Assembly (NCBI RefSeq): GCF_000327385.1
Contig: NW_008710086.1
Span: 512,360 to 576,359 of the forward strand
Direction: 5' to 3'
Source: Lottia gigantea
Taxonomy: Eukaryota > Mollusca > Gastropoda > Lottiidae
DNA length: 64,000 bases
Shown: one piece after another, positions 47,842-60,862 of the stretch
Layout of the letters: each line of letters begins with the position of its first letter
Position numbering within the stretch: position 1 is the stretch's first letter
Notes under the pieces: generated by a model
Told to the model about the DNA's origin: nothing
The model's database searches: none
The model's input: only the letters and a program-made list of their open reading frames with translations
Position numbers and translations under genes: made by a program

Positions 47842-47912
47842 TCTTTGCCTGGACAGTGGACAAGTCGTCTTTTAAAGAGATTTTTTTAATTCCACAAGTG
47901 TCAAATAATTTA

Positions 47913-47918
47913 AATAAA
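47913..47918 (+). terminator. Candidate CNBD2 polyadenylation signal
   Basis: AATAAA 72 bp after the CNBD2 stop codon, just before the 72-bp minisatellite begins. A short 3' UTR is suggested. Confidence 0.5.
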
Positions 47919-47947
47919 CAAAGACTGGTTCCTGTAAGCATTTATCT

Positions 47948-48530
47948 TATAGCAACCGTTACTATGGGGGCAGGGCTTATTAGCCTAAGGCTCGGTTTTA
48001 ATCATCTTGATGATGCTGGATGTGAGTCTAGCAACCGTTACTATGGGGTAGGGCTTATTATGCTCAGTTTCTGTCATCTTGATGATGTTGGATGTATGCC
48101 AAGCAACCGTTACTACGGGGTAGGGCTTATTATGCTCAGTTTCTGTCATCTTGATGATGCTGGATGTGAGTCTAGCAACCGTTACTACGGGGTAGGGCTT
48201 ATTATGCTCAGTTTCTGTCATCTTGATGATGCTGGATGTGAGCCTAGCAAACGTTACTACGGGGTAGGGCTTATTATGCTCAGTTTCTGTCATCTTGATG
48301 ATGCTGGATGTGAGTCTAGCAACCGTTACTACGGGGTAGGGCTTATTATGCTCAGTTTCTGTCATCTTGATGATGTTGGATGTATGCCAAGCAACCGTTA
48401 CTATGTGGACAGGGTTTATTATGCTCAGTTTCTGTCATCTTGATGATGTTGGATGTGTAACTGGCAACTGTTACTATGCGGATGAGGCCATCTTTATGTT
48501 GGATATAGGATTTCCAACCGTTACTATTCA
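47948..48530. repeat. 72-bp minisatellite, about seven to eight copies
   Basis: The unit is gcaaccgttactacggggta, gggcttattatgctcagttt, ctgtcatcttgatgatgctg, gatgtgagtcta. As 72 is divisible by three and the unit has stop-free frames on both strands, long spurious frames arise on each strand. It starts about 107 bp after the CNBD2 stop, and copies diverge at the right end. Confidence 0.92.
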
Positions 48531-49091
48531 CTCACGGTTATTCTCAGGAATAAACAAAAGCCGTATGAATTTCATTAAGGCTTTATTGTGACTTGATAAT
48601 CTAACCTACACAGTGAAACATGACTGAAAAATATTTCTACAACATAAAAAGTAAGAAATCAGAAATATACAAAATCAATCAAGTCTAGGGGCAGTTTGTA
48701 TCAAATACTAAATAACAAGAATTGTTAAAACATTATTTCTCCCAAAGAACACAATCTTGTAAACATTATAAAATCAAGTTTAATAAAGACAAGTTTAAAT
48801 ATTGTCTAAAATATCAAGGATTGATAAAAATAAAAACAAAACAAATTATTTTGAGCCGAGTTTTAAATATTGTAAAAAAGTAGTTGATGCAATCAAATAT
48901 TTCAGTAAAAAAACAAGTGCACAATGGGGCAAATGAACACATAAACACAGAACTTAGTTAAAATGTTGATCAAACCCTCTACCCCTTCAGAGATAACATG
49001 AAAATGATGAATTCATACTTCGTTGCTGATAAATTTAGCGTTTAAATAGCACTGACCAACTATTAATCAGAAGTATAGAAATGACACTAAC

Positions 49092-49200
49092 TTAGGAAAC
49101 AACAGTTTTTATGGATATAGACCTCTACTTATTATTGTACACAGGTAACGTTATCAATAATAAATAGAAGTCTATATCCATAAAAACTGTTGTTTCTTAA
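49092..49200. other. 46-bp near-perfect inverted repeat with 17-nt loop, ADAR 3' side
   Basis: The left arm (49092-49137) and right arm (49155-49200) match at 43 of 46 positions; the centre is aacagtttttatggatatag. The loop is 49138-49154. On ADAR-strand RNA the three differences become one A-C mismatch (A at 49197 opposite C at 49095) and two G-U wobbles. A 15-bp direct repeat, atgacactaacttag, occurs at 49081-49095 and 49233-49247. It could be a MITE remnant or a conserved RNA hairpin. Confidence 0.85.
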
Positions 49201-49469
49201 TGTGCTGTGATTTTTCTAAATGTCTTACAAGGATGACACTAACTTAGACAGGGCAATGACATGCTGAGAATAGTTTAAATACTTTTCATTTCATATTCTG
49301 TTTTTAAACAGTGCTTCGCTAAAGACACAAATAGATGAGGTAAAGTGTTAGGTGTAGGATTATCAATACAGTGAAAACAGTTCTGGACACTTCACTTTTA
49401 TTTTCTCATGTATCGATTATCCCCCCTCGTACCTCATGTATTTCCACCTACTTCTTCATCTTATTCTTT

Positions 49470-49585
49470 GAAGGGACACGTAGGCCATTTTTCTGACCAA
49501 TCATACTTTAGTCTCAGAGACTGGAATTTTTTAGCTGAGCTAATTAGTAATAGGTTCACAGTTCACTATCAAAATTTGAGCCTTT
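49470..49585 (-). repeat. Family G copy, inverted
   Basis: Reverse-strand match to 23520-23645: tagtctcagagactggaatt, agctgagctaattagtaata, ggttcacagttcactatc. Confidence 0.6.
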
Positions 49586-50039
49586 TAATTCATGTGTCAA
49601 TAATTATTTGCGTTTGAATGTTAAAATGACGACTCATCAATATAAGATACTCTGTGATATATAGAAAAGATATCTAAAGAAATAATGAGTAAAATTCCTA
49701 GTTTGAGGTATTTTTTAAGGAATTATGTGATTTTCATACATTTCTAGTACTTCTGAAGACTATTTACATATATTCAGGACTAAAATCAACTCCCCTAAAT
49801 GGCACACCTATCCTATTAATGATTAATCATTCTAACAAAAATACATGACTTTTGGTATTTGATATTTTTTGGTTTGTGATTTTAAAAAAACTGAAAATAT
49901 TTCTAATAATATATACATTAACCAGTTTTATACAAATTAAAAAAATTCAACAGACAAATTTTGATCTAAAACTTTAAAATAATATAATAGTCCTATTAAA
50001 TCTTGTCAGCTGATAGACCTTCACTATCTTTGGAACTTA

Positions 50040-50215
50040 ACAAGAACCAACTTTGGTAATAATTCTACTAGAAACTGAAATTGAGTTCCATCAGCTGCTA
50101 CAGCAATGACGACTTTAATGATAGCTCAAATTGAGCTCAATCAGATGGTAAAGAAAAGATGGCATTAACGATACCTGAAATCGAGCTCAATCTATCAGAT
50201 TGAATGGAAAAGCAT
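50040..50215. repeat. Diverged family C monomers
   Basis: Three monomers: ctgaaattgagttccatcag, gctcaaattgagctcaatca and cctgaaatcgagctcaatct. Same family as the 40201-40525 array but at lower identity. Confidence 0.55.
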
Positions 50216-50924
50216 GTGTTGGAGGGTCCATTACAGGTTGAGGGGTGCCAAATTGATAACCCATAAATTATTCACCACCACAGATTACAAAAGCTTCAGT
50301 TTACAAATCATAAGAGTCTTACAACTGGATTCCATTTTCTCCTTGACAAAAACTAAGATAATGTTGAGTAACCTTGACCTGATCTGATATTACCCCTGCC
50401 CCCTCTTTCATCTTCAAAAACAAAATTACAAAAAAATAATAAAAAGCACATAATATAAGTAAAAAATAAAGCACATAAACAATGGACATCTGGACTCTCT
50501 GCTGAGTTGATAAACCCAGTTTACAGTTTACAGAGTGGCATCGGGTGTTCCAGTAAGAGCGAACACTGCCTTGCTAGCAACACCTTTCACAGTACTAATT
50601 TTGATGAAACTCAAATATTATGAAGTCTTTAATTTAACACTAAGTAACTAAAGATGATGATTGTATAGCACACGATTTCAACATACCATATATATATATA
50701 AATATATACAGATGTCCTTATATGTCCTTTTTCGTAGTTTTACTTCTGCAATACGAATATATAGATTCTCTGCATTATTTAGTTTTCAAAATTGAAAAAA
50801 ATCCATTCGAACACTGGTTAAATCTAACAAGTGCACATAATTACAAAATTTCTAAAATGAATCTTTTACAAAATATGATTGTATTTGATGGTGAAGGTCG
50901 TTACCATAGTTACTCTTCACATAG

Positions 50925-53900
50925 TCAATATGTCTGCAACTCAAACTGATCCTGTTCTTCTGGTTTTTGGACCCAGACACCCAGCCCCGACAACTGGAAT
51001 GCTTTCATCATATTCATCTTGGCAGACTGGTAATCCAAGACTAGTTTCTTGGCGTCAAGGTAACACCGAACTTGATTAATGTCAGTAGTTACCGTATAGG
51101 ATGGAATTTTTCCGTACAGTTTCAAAAACTCTTTGAAAAGAGAGGCTTTACAAACTTTAGGTGGCTCGGAATTCTCGGTTTTACCCGTCGTGGCGTTGAC
51201 GACTTCTAATTCTGGATCTCCCACACACCAGCTAACGCTGAAACTGGGTGCTTTACCCGGCAGACGACTCTCTGGACTGTTGATTCCACTCAGGAATGGT
51301 CGATTTAAACGGAAAGGCATGATGAGATTTTTGATGTTTTCGATACGACTATATACGGCACGAGAAAGATGGTCGCTATGATACAGACTGCCCAATATAA
51401 TGCTGTCCAAATAAATCGGCTTAACAAAATGGCTGACCAATGAACCTGAAATGACAAAAGAATACATTTCTAAATTAAAAAGTATTTTCCAGACTCCAAA
51501 AAGGAAGAATTTCTCAAAAATCATGTGAAGCATTGGTTAACACAATTTGTGATCCACATAAAAGTTACATCATGAATATGTGATCAGAGACTTTTCTAGG
51601 AATCATTGATTGGTGGGGATACTGAATTGTCTAGGAAAGCAAGTTAAGAAGCCAGTGGGGAGGGTCCACAGCCCCCCTCACCCCCTGTAGAAACTCTACT
51701 GCATGTGAATATAACAAAATCAACAGCTATGATAGTCTAAATACACACGTGGTTTCAACTGCTTTTCTGACACGAAATTGAATGTCACACACAGTAGATA
51801 ACAAGGATGATATTTGCAAGTTTCTGATGTAACATTTTAAAATGTCAGCTTTCTGTTAAATTACAGTAAAAAGTCAGTAATTACCAATAAATTACTCTCA
51901 TTATGTAAAGAATTAAAAACTTAAAGATACAACATGTTAAATTGGTTAAAATATTCCGTTATCTGTTTACTTGGTTAAAGGCTATATACCACATAGAAAA
52001 AAGAGCCAATTTCAATAATCATCACCAATTACAAGAGCAGATATATCTAATTGGGATGACTACTTTAAGTTTTTTCGCTCTAAGCATTTTTTTGCCCATA
52101 TTTTATGAAATTTTGTAAAAATTGCTCTTTTTCCAGGCTGGATATACTGTTTTCTTGGGTCACTAGTTTTGGGGATTTTTCACCATGACAAGAGCCCCAC
52201 CCACAATGCAGTCAACAAGGTGTAGACTTAACTTACAGAGTTGTAATATGTTCAAAACTACTACTTCAGATTCTGAAGAATATGGACTTTCATTTCATAT
52301 ATTGAAATTATATTATATTATTAAAACTAACTTCACAAACATTGCTCTATCACTAGAGCTTATGCCTATATGCCTGTGCCTGTGCTTTCGTAACATTACT
52401 TAACCACAATGTTACAACCTAAAATTCCTATTATCTAGCATATCTCTTTATTTGTGACCTTGGCCAGTGCTTTACAAAGTAATTTTATGAATGCTTAATT
52501 CTAAAAAAGGGAAAAGCCTACCGATTATTTAAAATGTAATATATTATTGGCTATTAGGAGAGAAAACTTATTCATAAATCCTGTTCTAATAAAGTTCACA
52601 TCCACTCCCCCGTTCAACAGATAACCAGTTTCACAATAGAATATTAATCCTAAAATCTTAATCCGAGGGAACAATTTATCAAAATGAGCTGTTACAACCA
52701 ACAGTAATGGAGGATTAAGAAAGCCAATTTTAAAAACACTTAAAAGTCATTTGATAATTTATATCTTAAAAGCCTTGCTATTTTATGAGTTAACAAGCGT
52801 ACAACATGGATTATTGATTGCTGCAATTTTTTTCCAATAATTGTTGCCAGTAATTGCCTGTTACGTCAATCTAAAAACTTCAATGACAGAGTCACAATTA
52901 TCGATTTATACAAAGACATTTTTATAACGCTAACCAATTCAATATTACATGCTTATTCTCTTAACTTGCTGATAGAATTAATAAACCAAATCAATTTTAT
53001 CAAATATGCGGACTCTCCGCAAGTGCAATTAATAAGAGGACCCCATCTTACTAAACTTAAAGAGAAGACTGACTGAAAAGCCCAAACCTTGTAAAAACCA
53101 TTAAAAGAAACACGTACAAGACCAAAATATCTTTTAACTATGATGAATTGTATTAAATTTAGTTTTCGTTGTTTTCTTTAACCTTCATAAAATAAGATGT
53201 TTTGGGATTTTTTTTGTCTAAAAACGACTTGCTGATCTAGAAGTATTGGACAAGAGTTTCGCGTGTTTTTTTTACGACTGTAGATTAATCCCCCAGACAT
53301 TAAATATTTATTGTAGACTATGTTATCCAGATCCATTAGGTGACAAAATTTAATTTCTTTCTCTCGTGAACGGCATGAATATTTTATATTTTATTCCAAC
53401 TTCGATTGTCACTTTTTCCTAATCAGTCAATTTCTCGCCGCGGGAACATTTCCCGCAAATCAAATTCCCATTTGAGAGTTTTTTTTTACTCCCACATTAA
53501 CCCTGGTAAATTATTGAATTTAGTTTTTACGCTTACAGATCGTAAATTGAATATATTGAACATCCAAGAGACGAAATTGGCAAAACCAGGCAAAGTGAGA
53601 GCTGAGAAATAGCTATAGTCTTAATGATGTATAAGAAATGAAATTCCAAGATTCGTTAATTTTCATGAATCGTGGTTTAATAACTAGGCTATAAGATTTT
53701 TATACATACCTTGTAAACCAAGAACATTCCATCTAGCTATCTTGTCACTACACGACATTGTCAAGAGTCGTTCCCCTTGTAAAACTCCGTCCCACGTCTG
53801 TGTTGTACCGTTATTACTCACAGGAATAGTTCCCTCCCCTGATTCTATTTTAGTTCTCAATTGACCACGAGCTTTACGATTGGGATGTCGATCTCCAGCT

Positions 53901-56900
53901 TTCATTTCTGCTTCATGGGGGGAAAAAATACGAGCGTCACCACACGGAGCAGTGTTGATATATAAATGAAATTTTATATTCTCTTTCAACTGAAAACCTG
54001 CGTCACCATTTCGTTCGAATATTGAGTTTTCCGCCTGTCCGTCCAGATGAAGTTGTAGTTGAGCATAGAAGTATCGCAGCAGAGATCTCCGCGCGATAAT
54101 TTCTGCGTGACAGTCATTTAAAGATAAGCCTTGTCCACTCATATATTCACCATTGATACATTTGGTTCCCGTGGCAACACTGATCACTTCTGCTGAATTT
54201 TCTCTCGTCATGACGAATCCCGCCAAAACTTTTCGTCTGGCATAGCGACTGGTGAAACCGTCTGTCAAATCACCAAATTTATTGATAACCATGTTGGCAA
54301 CGGAATCTGCCAAGTGAGCTGAGATTGGACTCGATTCATCACTAAGAACAGGCTCAGTTCCTGGAATTACAAAAAAAATAACAACATATTAATCAAGCCA
54401 TAAAAAAAAGTAGAAAATAAGAAATGTTAGGGCGTATTTTTTATTCGTATAAACAATATTTATTTATTAGCATTGGGGAACAAGATTTCACTTAAAGCAG
54501 GGTTTTTCAATTTTTTATTTCTATTACCCTTTTCAGAATCCTGGATTGATTGCATTACCCCTCGACCCTATAAATCTTTACTATTTCATGATTTTCTCTT
54601 AGGTTTTCTCTGCAATCTTTCCTATGTTGGAGAATATAGTCTGACTGAATAGAACGACTTGAATTATAAATTTCCAAAAATTTTATGCTCGACTACAAAG
54701 CGCATCATTACTCCCAAAAATCCAATATTACACCCATGGGGAAATTACCCCCAGGTTGAATTGAAAACCCCTGACCTAAAGTACTCTCTCCTTGGTCCTA
54801 TTTTTTCAGCACTTTATTGGGCCAAAGAAGACAAAAGAAATGTTAAAAACAGGTTGTGTGCCAACTTTGTAGAAAAATGGGACTAAATCCTTGTATCCCA
54901 GTGTTCCAACAGTATATAAGATTTTATTATTATTATTATTAAGTTATTTTTTCATGTCATGTCAATTCTTCACACCTTATTTTTATATCTCTCTCTCAAA
55001 TCACATCAAAATAAACTGATATAAAAAACCTTCAATTTTCTAGAAATTCTTTTAAATAAATCAATAAAAAAAGAAGATATAACTACGATAAAATATAATG
55101 GATTCGGAAATAACGTTAAATATACTGAAATCGACCAATCAAATAAATTCTCGCTAATGATGTCTTCTGTTTCACTGAACAGTAAGACGTTTTCTGTGTC
55201 ATATCAGTTTAAAAAGTAGCGGTCAATAATCTTATTTAGCTAATAAACTTCCAACGTCTCGTAAAAAAACACAAAATTACATTCGAGTCATTCGCCCCAG
55301 CTTGGTATAAGTGTTATTTAACGATCTTTTCTTTTATTAGCCGGCAGAAAAAATCAATTTGATATCCGTTACCCAAGACAATTGTCAAACTTTATTAGAT
55401 TTAAAAACAGACGAGGTAAAATATCAAATTTGAGAATATATTCCAGAAAACAGGCCTATTAAGTTTTTGAATGGTATATAGCAATTATGACTACCAAATA
55501 TAGACACAGTTTTATAGAACAACAATCACTGGTTACAGTTTTATATAATGTTTCTACGCTTTTTTCCCCGTCGTCCTCAGGCACATCAAGAGGCCTATCT
55601 TGTGGTTCAATTATGGTTGTGGATTTGAAATGAAAGAAAAGTATCTTAGCTTCTCCTGAAATAACTCAGTGACTAGTTTTCTAAACTATGTTTATATTTT
55701 GTAGTATACACGTGATATTGAGAGATTTACTTGGTGTATTTTCAATTATCTATTGAAAAGTCAAAAAGCTAAGATAACAGAATTAAAGGTTTTGGTGACA
55801 AAATTCTGAAAATTTGACTACTTCATAAGTTATAAACAAACGAAATTCATAAAACAAATGTGGCTAATGAAGCAATATCATGCAGTGCGCATTTAGGGAA
55901 ATTTTGTCCAGATATTCTGGATAAGTAAAGAACTTAAAGTTTAACTCGCTACAGTAAGATCTAAGCGCATATTATATATTACATCATAATTACATTATAT
56001 TTTCTTTACTGTAGAAAATCGTACAACTAAGAGAAACTAATCGTATTATCTGGTAGATTTCTACAGAGTTAATTACCACATAAACCTATTTTTAACACAG
56101 AATTAATTTCTAAATCTCACGATGTCTTCCTAATATTAGGTTGTTAGATGATGAACAAAAGTTATCAAATTATTTATTAAGGAATATTAAGATTCAATTT
56201 GTTTTTGTGTCTGTACAGAAGATGATTAAATTTTAAACAATGATAATAACGCTGACATCGTGTGAAAATAATATCAACTAACTTTTTTTTTTATATCAAT
56301 CTATAATTAATATCTAATAATACTGACAATATTGTTTAAAACAGACACGGAAAGCTGACTCAGACCGTAGAGGTTTTATTTCAGCGGTATCACATCACAG
56401 TTTGTAAAACAAAATTACTCTTTTTCTATGATTAAAAATGACAGTAATCAAGGAGGATGATGTGGAAATCAAATTAAATTGTATATTTTTAGTGAGATAT
56501 TGATTGCTATATTATGTTGATGTAAGGCCGTATACCTGACTCTGTATTCTCGAAACCATCTTATCGCTATGATATCATTGTGTACAAACTATAAATAATG
56601 TTTCTAGACCTTTCGAAGATTGGTTTGAGAATACAGGGGCCTTGTCATTTTATTGTTAACAAATTGAGACTAATTATTCATTAACATCCAGGCCGAAAGA
56701 AAAACAGTTCAATCAATCAGTTTTGAGTATTTTGTTATGTAGTACAGACTTCAAGTTTTCAAAATTTGTTCCTTTTTTGACCAAATAAATTAGGCCCAAT
56801 TAAAATAGAAAGCAACAAACAGAAAGTTTTTACGTAAATTATTTATTCAAGTCTTAAAAAGTCTCAAATTCAGGGAAAATATACCTTTAAAATGTCAGAA

Positions 56901-59900
56901 ATCAGAGATAAAACTTGAATTTAAAAAAATCAAAGACAAAAAAAATAGAAACTTGGCACACTAGCAATTAGTTTTGTGTCGGCTTAAAAATAAAATATCT
57001 TCAAATGTAGGTAAAAACTATTTTATAAAATTCAATTTGACCTTGACCTTATTATTCCAACTCATTGAGACGGTTTTAAATATATCTACAAAATATACGC
57101 AACAAAATATTATTTTAACAATTTGAATTTGTCTGAATTATTCTGGTTCCAAGTGATTAAGATCTGTTTTTCCCAAATAGAATTCAAGAGGATCTTAAAA
57201 ATATAGAGAAAAATCTGAAATTTCTGGAATAATTATGGCTTTGTGACCCAAAACAAATTCTGTACTTTTCTCTCAAATATATTTTAAGATTATCTTAAAA
57301 AATGTCAAGTAACAAAATTTGATTTAAAACTGAAAGATACTTACCAGGCGTGCCGTGAAAATCCATGTTAAATATTTTCTTTAAGGAAGCCTGAGCTGCT
57401 CGGGCCTTCGCTAATTTTTTATTTCGCCCGGACCCAGTAAACATCTGGTTGTCAACGGTAACCGACATTGTAAAAGTTTTTGAAGCACTTTCTCCACTTT
57501 CTGACACAAATTCATATTTTAAATTGGGTCGAAGTTCATTTAGAATCATCACTGGATTCTTTCCTGTTGGTTTAGTTGGTATCGAACGTCGAGCTGGAGG
57601 TAAATTCTGAACTCCGTTCTCCGAATGCACTTCCATATTTTCATCACTTCCGTGACTCCCGTTTTTCTTTCCTTCAAAATCGTTAAAAAGACTTACGATA
57701 GGTTCAGCTTCGTCTGATGTAAAGTCAGTGTTCACGATTTGACGTCCCATGGCGATGTGGGCCTCAGACGCATTCGGAAATTGAACAAAAGAAGTCAAAG
57801 CTTTTTCAGCAGCTTGAAGTTTCGCTAATTTTTTGGTCTGGCCCGCACCTTCGAACTTGGTGTTGTTGACCTCAACAGACATAATGAAGGTGGGTGCGTG
57901 AACAGGACCTGTCTGAGACACAAACTGATATTCCAGACCAGGTTTAATCTCATTTAATTGCATCAACGCATTCTTCGGTCTGATTGGTCCTTGTATCTTT
58001 CGCTTTTTTCCGTGATGGGAGGATTTATCTCCCTTACGTTTACCAAGCATGGTTCCGTCACCGTTCTGATTTTCTGTCGAATTTGGTGTTTCTGCTAAAA
58101 CTTCATCTTCTGAAAAGGAGAAAAGAATATTGATTAAACCTCTATGACTTCCAGTCTGATGTTAACCTCACCATGGTTCAATATTTTTCAAACCCTGTAG
58201 CGCCCACAGTTCTGGCATGAACAGATATGGTTTAATACAAGCAAGATACACCCACATAAAAATCAAATCTTGGGATGTAACTCCATAAAGAATTGTTGTG
58301 CTGTGCTAAGATCAGAACTTATCCAACATCTTGTGAATATAAGGCAACACACTTGTCATATTTCAAGATCACAAGCCACTTATAACCTATTTTCAGTATA
58401 TCAAGGGCTGTAACTCTGTCAAATTCCTCATGGATATCAGCACCACATTTTATAAAAATCTGAAAGTTGCTTGAGAACAGATATGTCTGATTTCTTGTGG
58501 ATATAAACCTACATATAAAATATGAGAAAAATCTGAGAAAACTTGGTTTCTTATAATTTGGACCTACACACAGAATTTGATAAAAATCAGACAACAACTG
58601 TGGCCTCAATTGCATTCACAAGTCATGTTAAATATATATTCAGTATATCAAGGGCTGTAATTCTATCATTATTACTCAAATTGTACCTAAAGTTGAACAC
58701 GTCCGAAATCTTGTGGTTTAACATAACATAATAGACTGGTCATGTTTCTATTTGGAAACTAGCTGTTAATATCTTTGCTAAACTCTACATTTACAGGCCT
58801 TCGTCATTATAACCATTGTTCCTTTAAAACCATAAAACATTTTTAATTCTGGCGTTGCTTTATGAATCATAATTCTTATTATTGACGTAAAGTAGTTTCA
58901 AATAGAATTAAGAAATCTTATGATAAATTCTACCATAATCCATTATAAGACGCATTTTAATCAACAAAATGACTTTTTCTAATGTACATAGACGTAGGCT
59001 GAATAAAAAGGATTTTAAAATTTGTATTGAAGAAAGAAAGAAACTAGAATAGATTATATAACAATATAATTCAATTGATGAAATTTTCTTTTCTATTTTT
59101 ATTTCACAATACTTTATAAAAACATCAAAATATGATCTGATCCGAGTTTCTCTTTGTCAAAATACATTAAAACTAGTTTACAGATTCATAATCAAATCTT
59201 GAAATTGAAATGAAGGTTAACATCTCAATGTTTGATTTTATTACATCTGATTAAAATACACAGCCTGTAGCACACAGATCTCCGTTTATTGTCCCATCCA
59301 AGCAACTAAACGCACTTTCTATGTCAGCTCCTCCAACCTACATCAGTGGCAGGTGGAAACCAGTTTAATGGCCCATCAGACCGACTAGACACTTAACCAT
59401 GGCATTCCCTCCACCCTGCATCACTGACGAGGTAAAACCAGGTTGAAAATTCATCTCAACCTATATCCTATGTGGGATTGAACTCTGGATCCTCAACTTA
59501 GAGAGCAAGCATCTAACTCACTGAGCCACTGTGGCTCTATCGAAAATACAGTTATTTTATAAAGACATAAAAGGATATAAGGATAATATGCTATTAAACT
59601 AATCAACATGGAACAAAAGACTAATTATAACTTTAATTTAACTTACAGAGACAGTAACTTGGTATAAAAATATTAAAGAGACAAGCCTAATGACGTTAAT
59701 TAATATTAAAGAGACAAGCCTAATGACGTTAATTAAAATTAAAGAGACTAATAGGGAAGGGAACAAGTATATAGTAGAAATTGATATCTATTTTGTATAG
59801 AATAATAACATTACTGCCCCTTAACATGCTATATACCCTGATAATCTAAGCTTAAACCCAACATTAAACAAACTAGTTTCTTATCAAACAATTGATCTTA

Positions 59901-60311
59901 TTTAGTACAAACTCAAACTAATAAACTTCATCAGGGATCTTGATACACTGAATTCACCAGTAAATTAAATATTCATCCTATTTTATCAGTCAAAATCCAC
60001 ATAATTCTTCCATTCAAAAGTTTTTATGGTCATTTCACATTATTTTAAATTCACATCAGATTGAATTATATCAAAGAATTATTCTGATCCCCCAAAATTG
60101 AATCTTAAAAGTTTATCATCACCCTCGGTTTCACTTTAAATATTCTAATATATATTTTAACAATTTCTCACATTATTCTCAACTTGTAAATTATCACAAT
60201 TCTGATAAATTTTGAAAAACAGATTCCTGGACTCTGGTTGTCTTGACAACAAAAATATAAATCAATTAACATACCAGTTCCACAAATATTTAAATTTTCA
60301 AAAATCCTCAT
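50925..60311 (-). CDS. ADARB1: Double-stranded RNA-specific adenosine deaminase, ADAR2 type
   Basis: Deaminates adenosine to inosine in double-stranded RNA, in the nucleus. Four coding exons on the minus strand: 60275-60311, 57345-58109, 53710-54360, 50925-51445; phases join to 657 residues (human ADARB1 about 741, fly Adar about 676). After a basic segment (KKRKIQ, a likely nuclear signal) come two double-stranded-RNA-binding domains at about 59-122 and 197-260, each with the KKLAK motif. The deaminase domain covers about 290-650: zinc and proton-transfer residues His352/Glu354 ([10 protein letters not shown]), Cys407 ([13 protein letters not shown]) and Cys471 ([14 protein letters not shown]), and the base-flipping-loop Glu443 ([10 protein letters not shown]). 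The C-terminus [13 protein letters not shown] is typical. All catalytic residues are present. No Z-DNA-binding domain was found, consistent with ADAR2. Introns of 2.3, 3.0 and 2.2 kb hold no other gene; 52441 and 55855-55930 carry family A SINE scraps. Exon 1 is less certain than the rest. Confidence 0.95.
59255..59545 (-). mobile_element. Family A SINE with tRNA-like head, ADAR intron 1
   Basis: On the minus strand the right end reads gtggctcagtgagttagatg (A box) and gagttcaatccc (B box), the internal promoter of a tRNA-derived SINE. The body continues with the family blocks, on plus reading gcctgtagcacacagatctc, cgtttattgtcccatcc, catgtcagctcctccaac. The ctgcatcactgac block occurs twice in diverged form, suggesting an internal duplication. 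It is the fullest copy in the window. Confidence 0.75.
60275..60311 (-). CDS. ADAR first coding exon (micro-exon)
   Basis: Twelve codons plus one base: [12 protein letters not shown], ending G/GTATGT. Its phase fits exon 2, which begins AA then GATGAAGTT, to read [11 protein letters not shown]. Exon 2 has an acceptor (ccttttcag) before its first in-frame Met, so an upstream exon is required either way. An alternative is translation from Met33 (MLGKRKGDK) in exon 2 with a non-coding first exon. Moderately supported. Confidence 0.55.
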
Positions 60312-60776
60312 CTTATGATCAGGACTGGAATAGAACTATCCTGAATATTTTCTGATTTTAAACTGTTTTTAAAATATTGTCTGCTTTTCCAGCCTCTATT
60401 TCTCTCTTCGTCTTTTCAACTTAACAAAATAACCAAGTATTGTTAATAAGCTAAAATAATAAACACACGATAAAAAGATAACAATACAACAACATGACTT
60501 TCCTTCCACAATAAATCTTTATCAATAACTACAGGGGTTTATAATACAATATTTATAATGACAGACATTTACATGTGTAATTTTAGGTCTTTGGTCAATT
60601 TTAACCATTACTGTCCAACCACAAGGTTTTGAATTTCATTTTTCATTTGAATTGAGTCTTAGAATATCTTCTGGTTGATGAAAATTTCAACAAATGAAAA
60701 CTTAAGTGAAATATGATTATACAGAGGGGAATTTTCAGCACAAAATGTGGGTCAATTTCAAGTGAAGTGTCCTGGA

Positions 60777-60862
60777 AGAGGTCCATGTTTCTATGGAAGA
60801 GGTCCATGTTTCTATGGAAGAGGTCCATGTTTCTATGGAAGAGGTCCATGTTTCTATGGACA
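60777..60862. repeat. 21-bp tandem repeat, four copies
   Basis: The unit is gaggtccatgtttctatgga plus a. As 21 is divisible by three, the minus strand reads MDLFHRN repeats, a by-product rather than a protein. Confidence 0.92.

Larger units (their letters stand above)
47842..50924. other. Convergent intergenic region CNBD2 / ADAR
   Basis: Starts with the short CNBD2 3' UTR and a 72-bp minisatellite. The remainder should hold the ADAR 3' UTR on the minus strand, with AATAAA complements near 48582 and 49396. It also holds a 46-bp hairpin (49092-49200), a family G copy and family C monomers. No gene was recognised. Confidence 0.6.

Noticed and set aside
47829-48443. 204-codon open frame after CNBD2 (and 126 codons on the other strand at 47985-48365)
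   Set aside because: Both frames are products of the 72-bp minisatellite, whose unit is divisible by three; no domain or non-repeat coding sequence is present.
53406-53612. 68-codon plus frame in ADAR intron 3
   Set aside because: No homology and no splice context; lies antisense within an intron.
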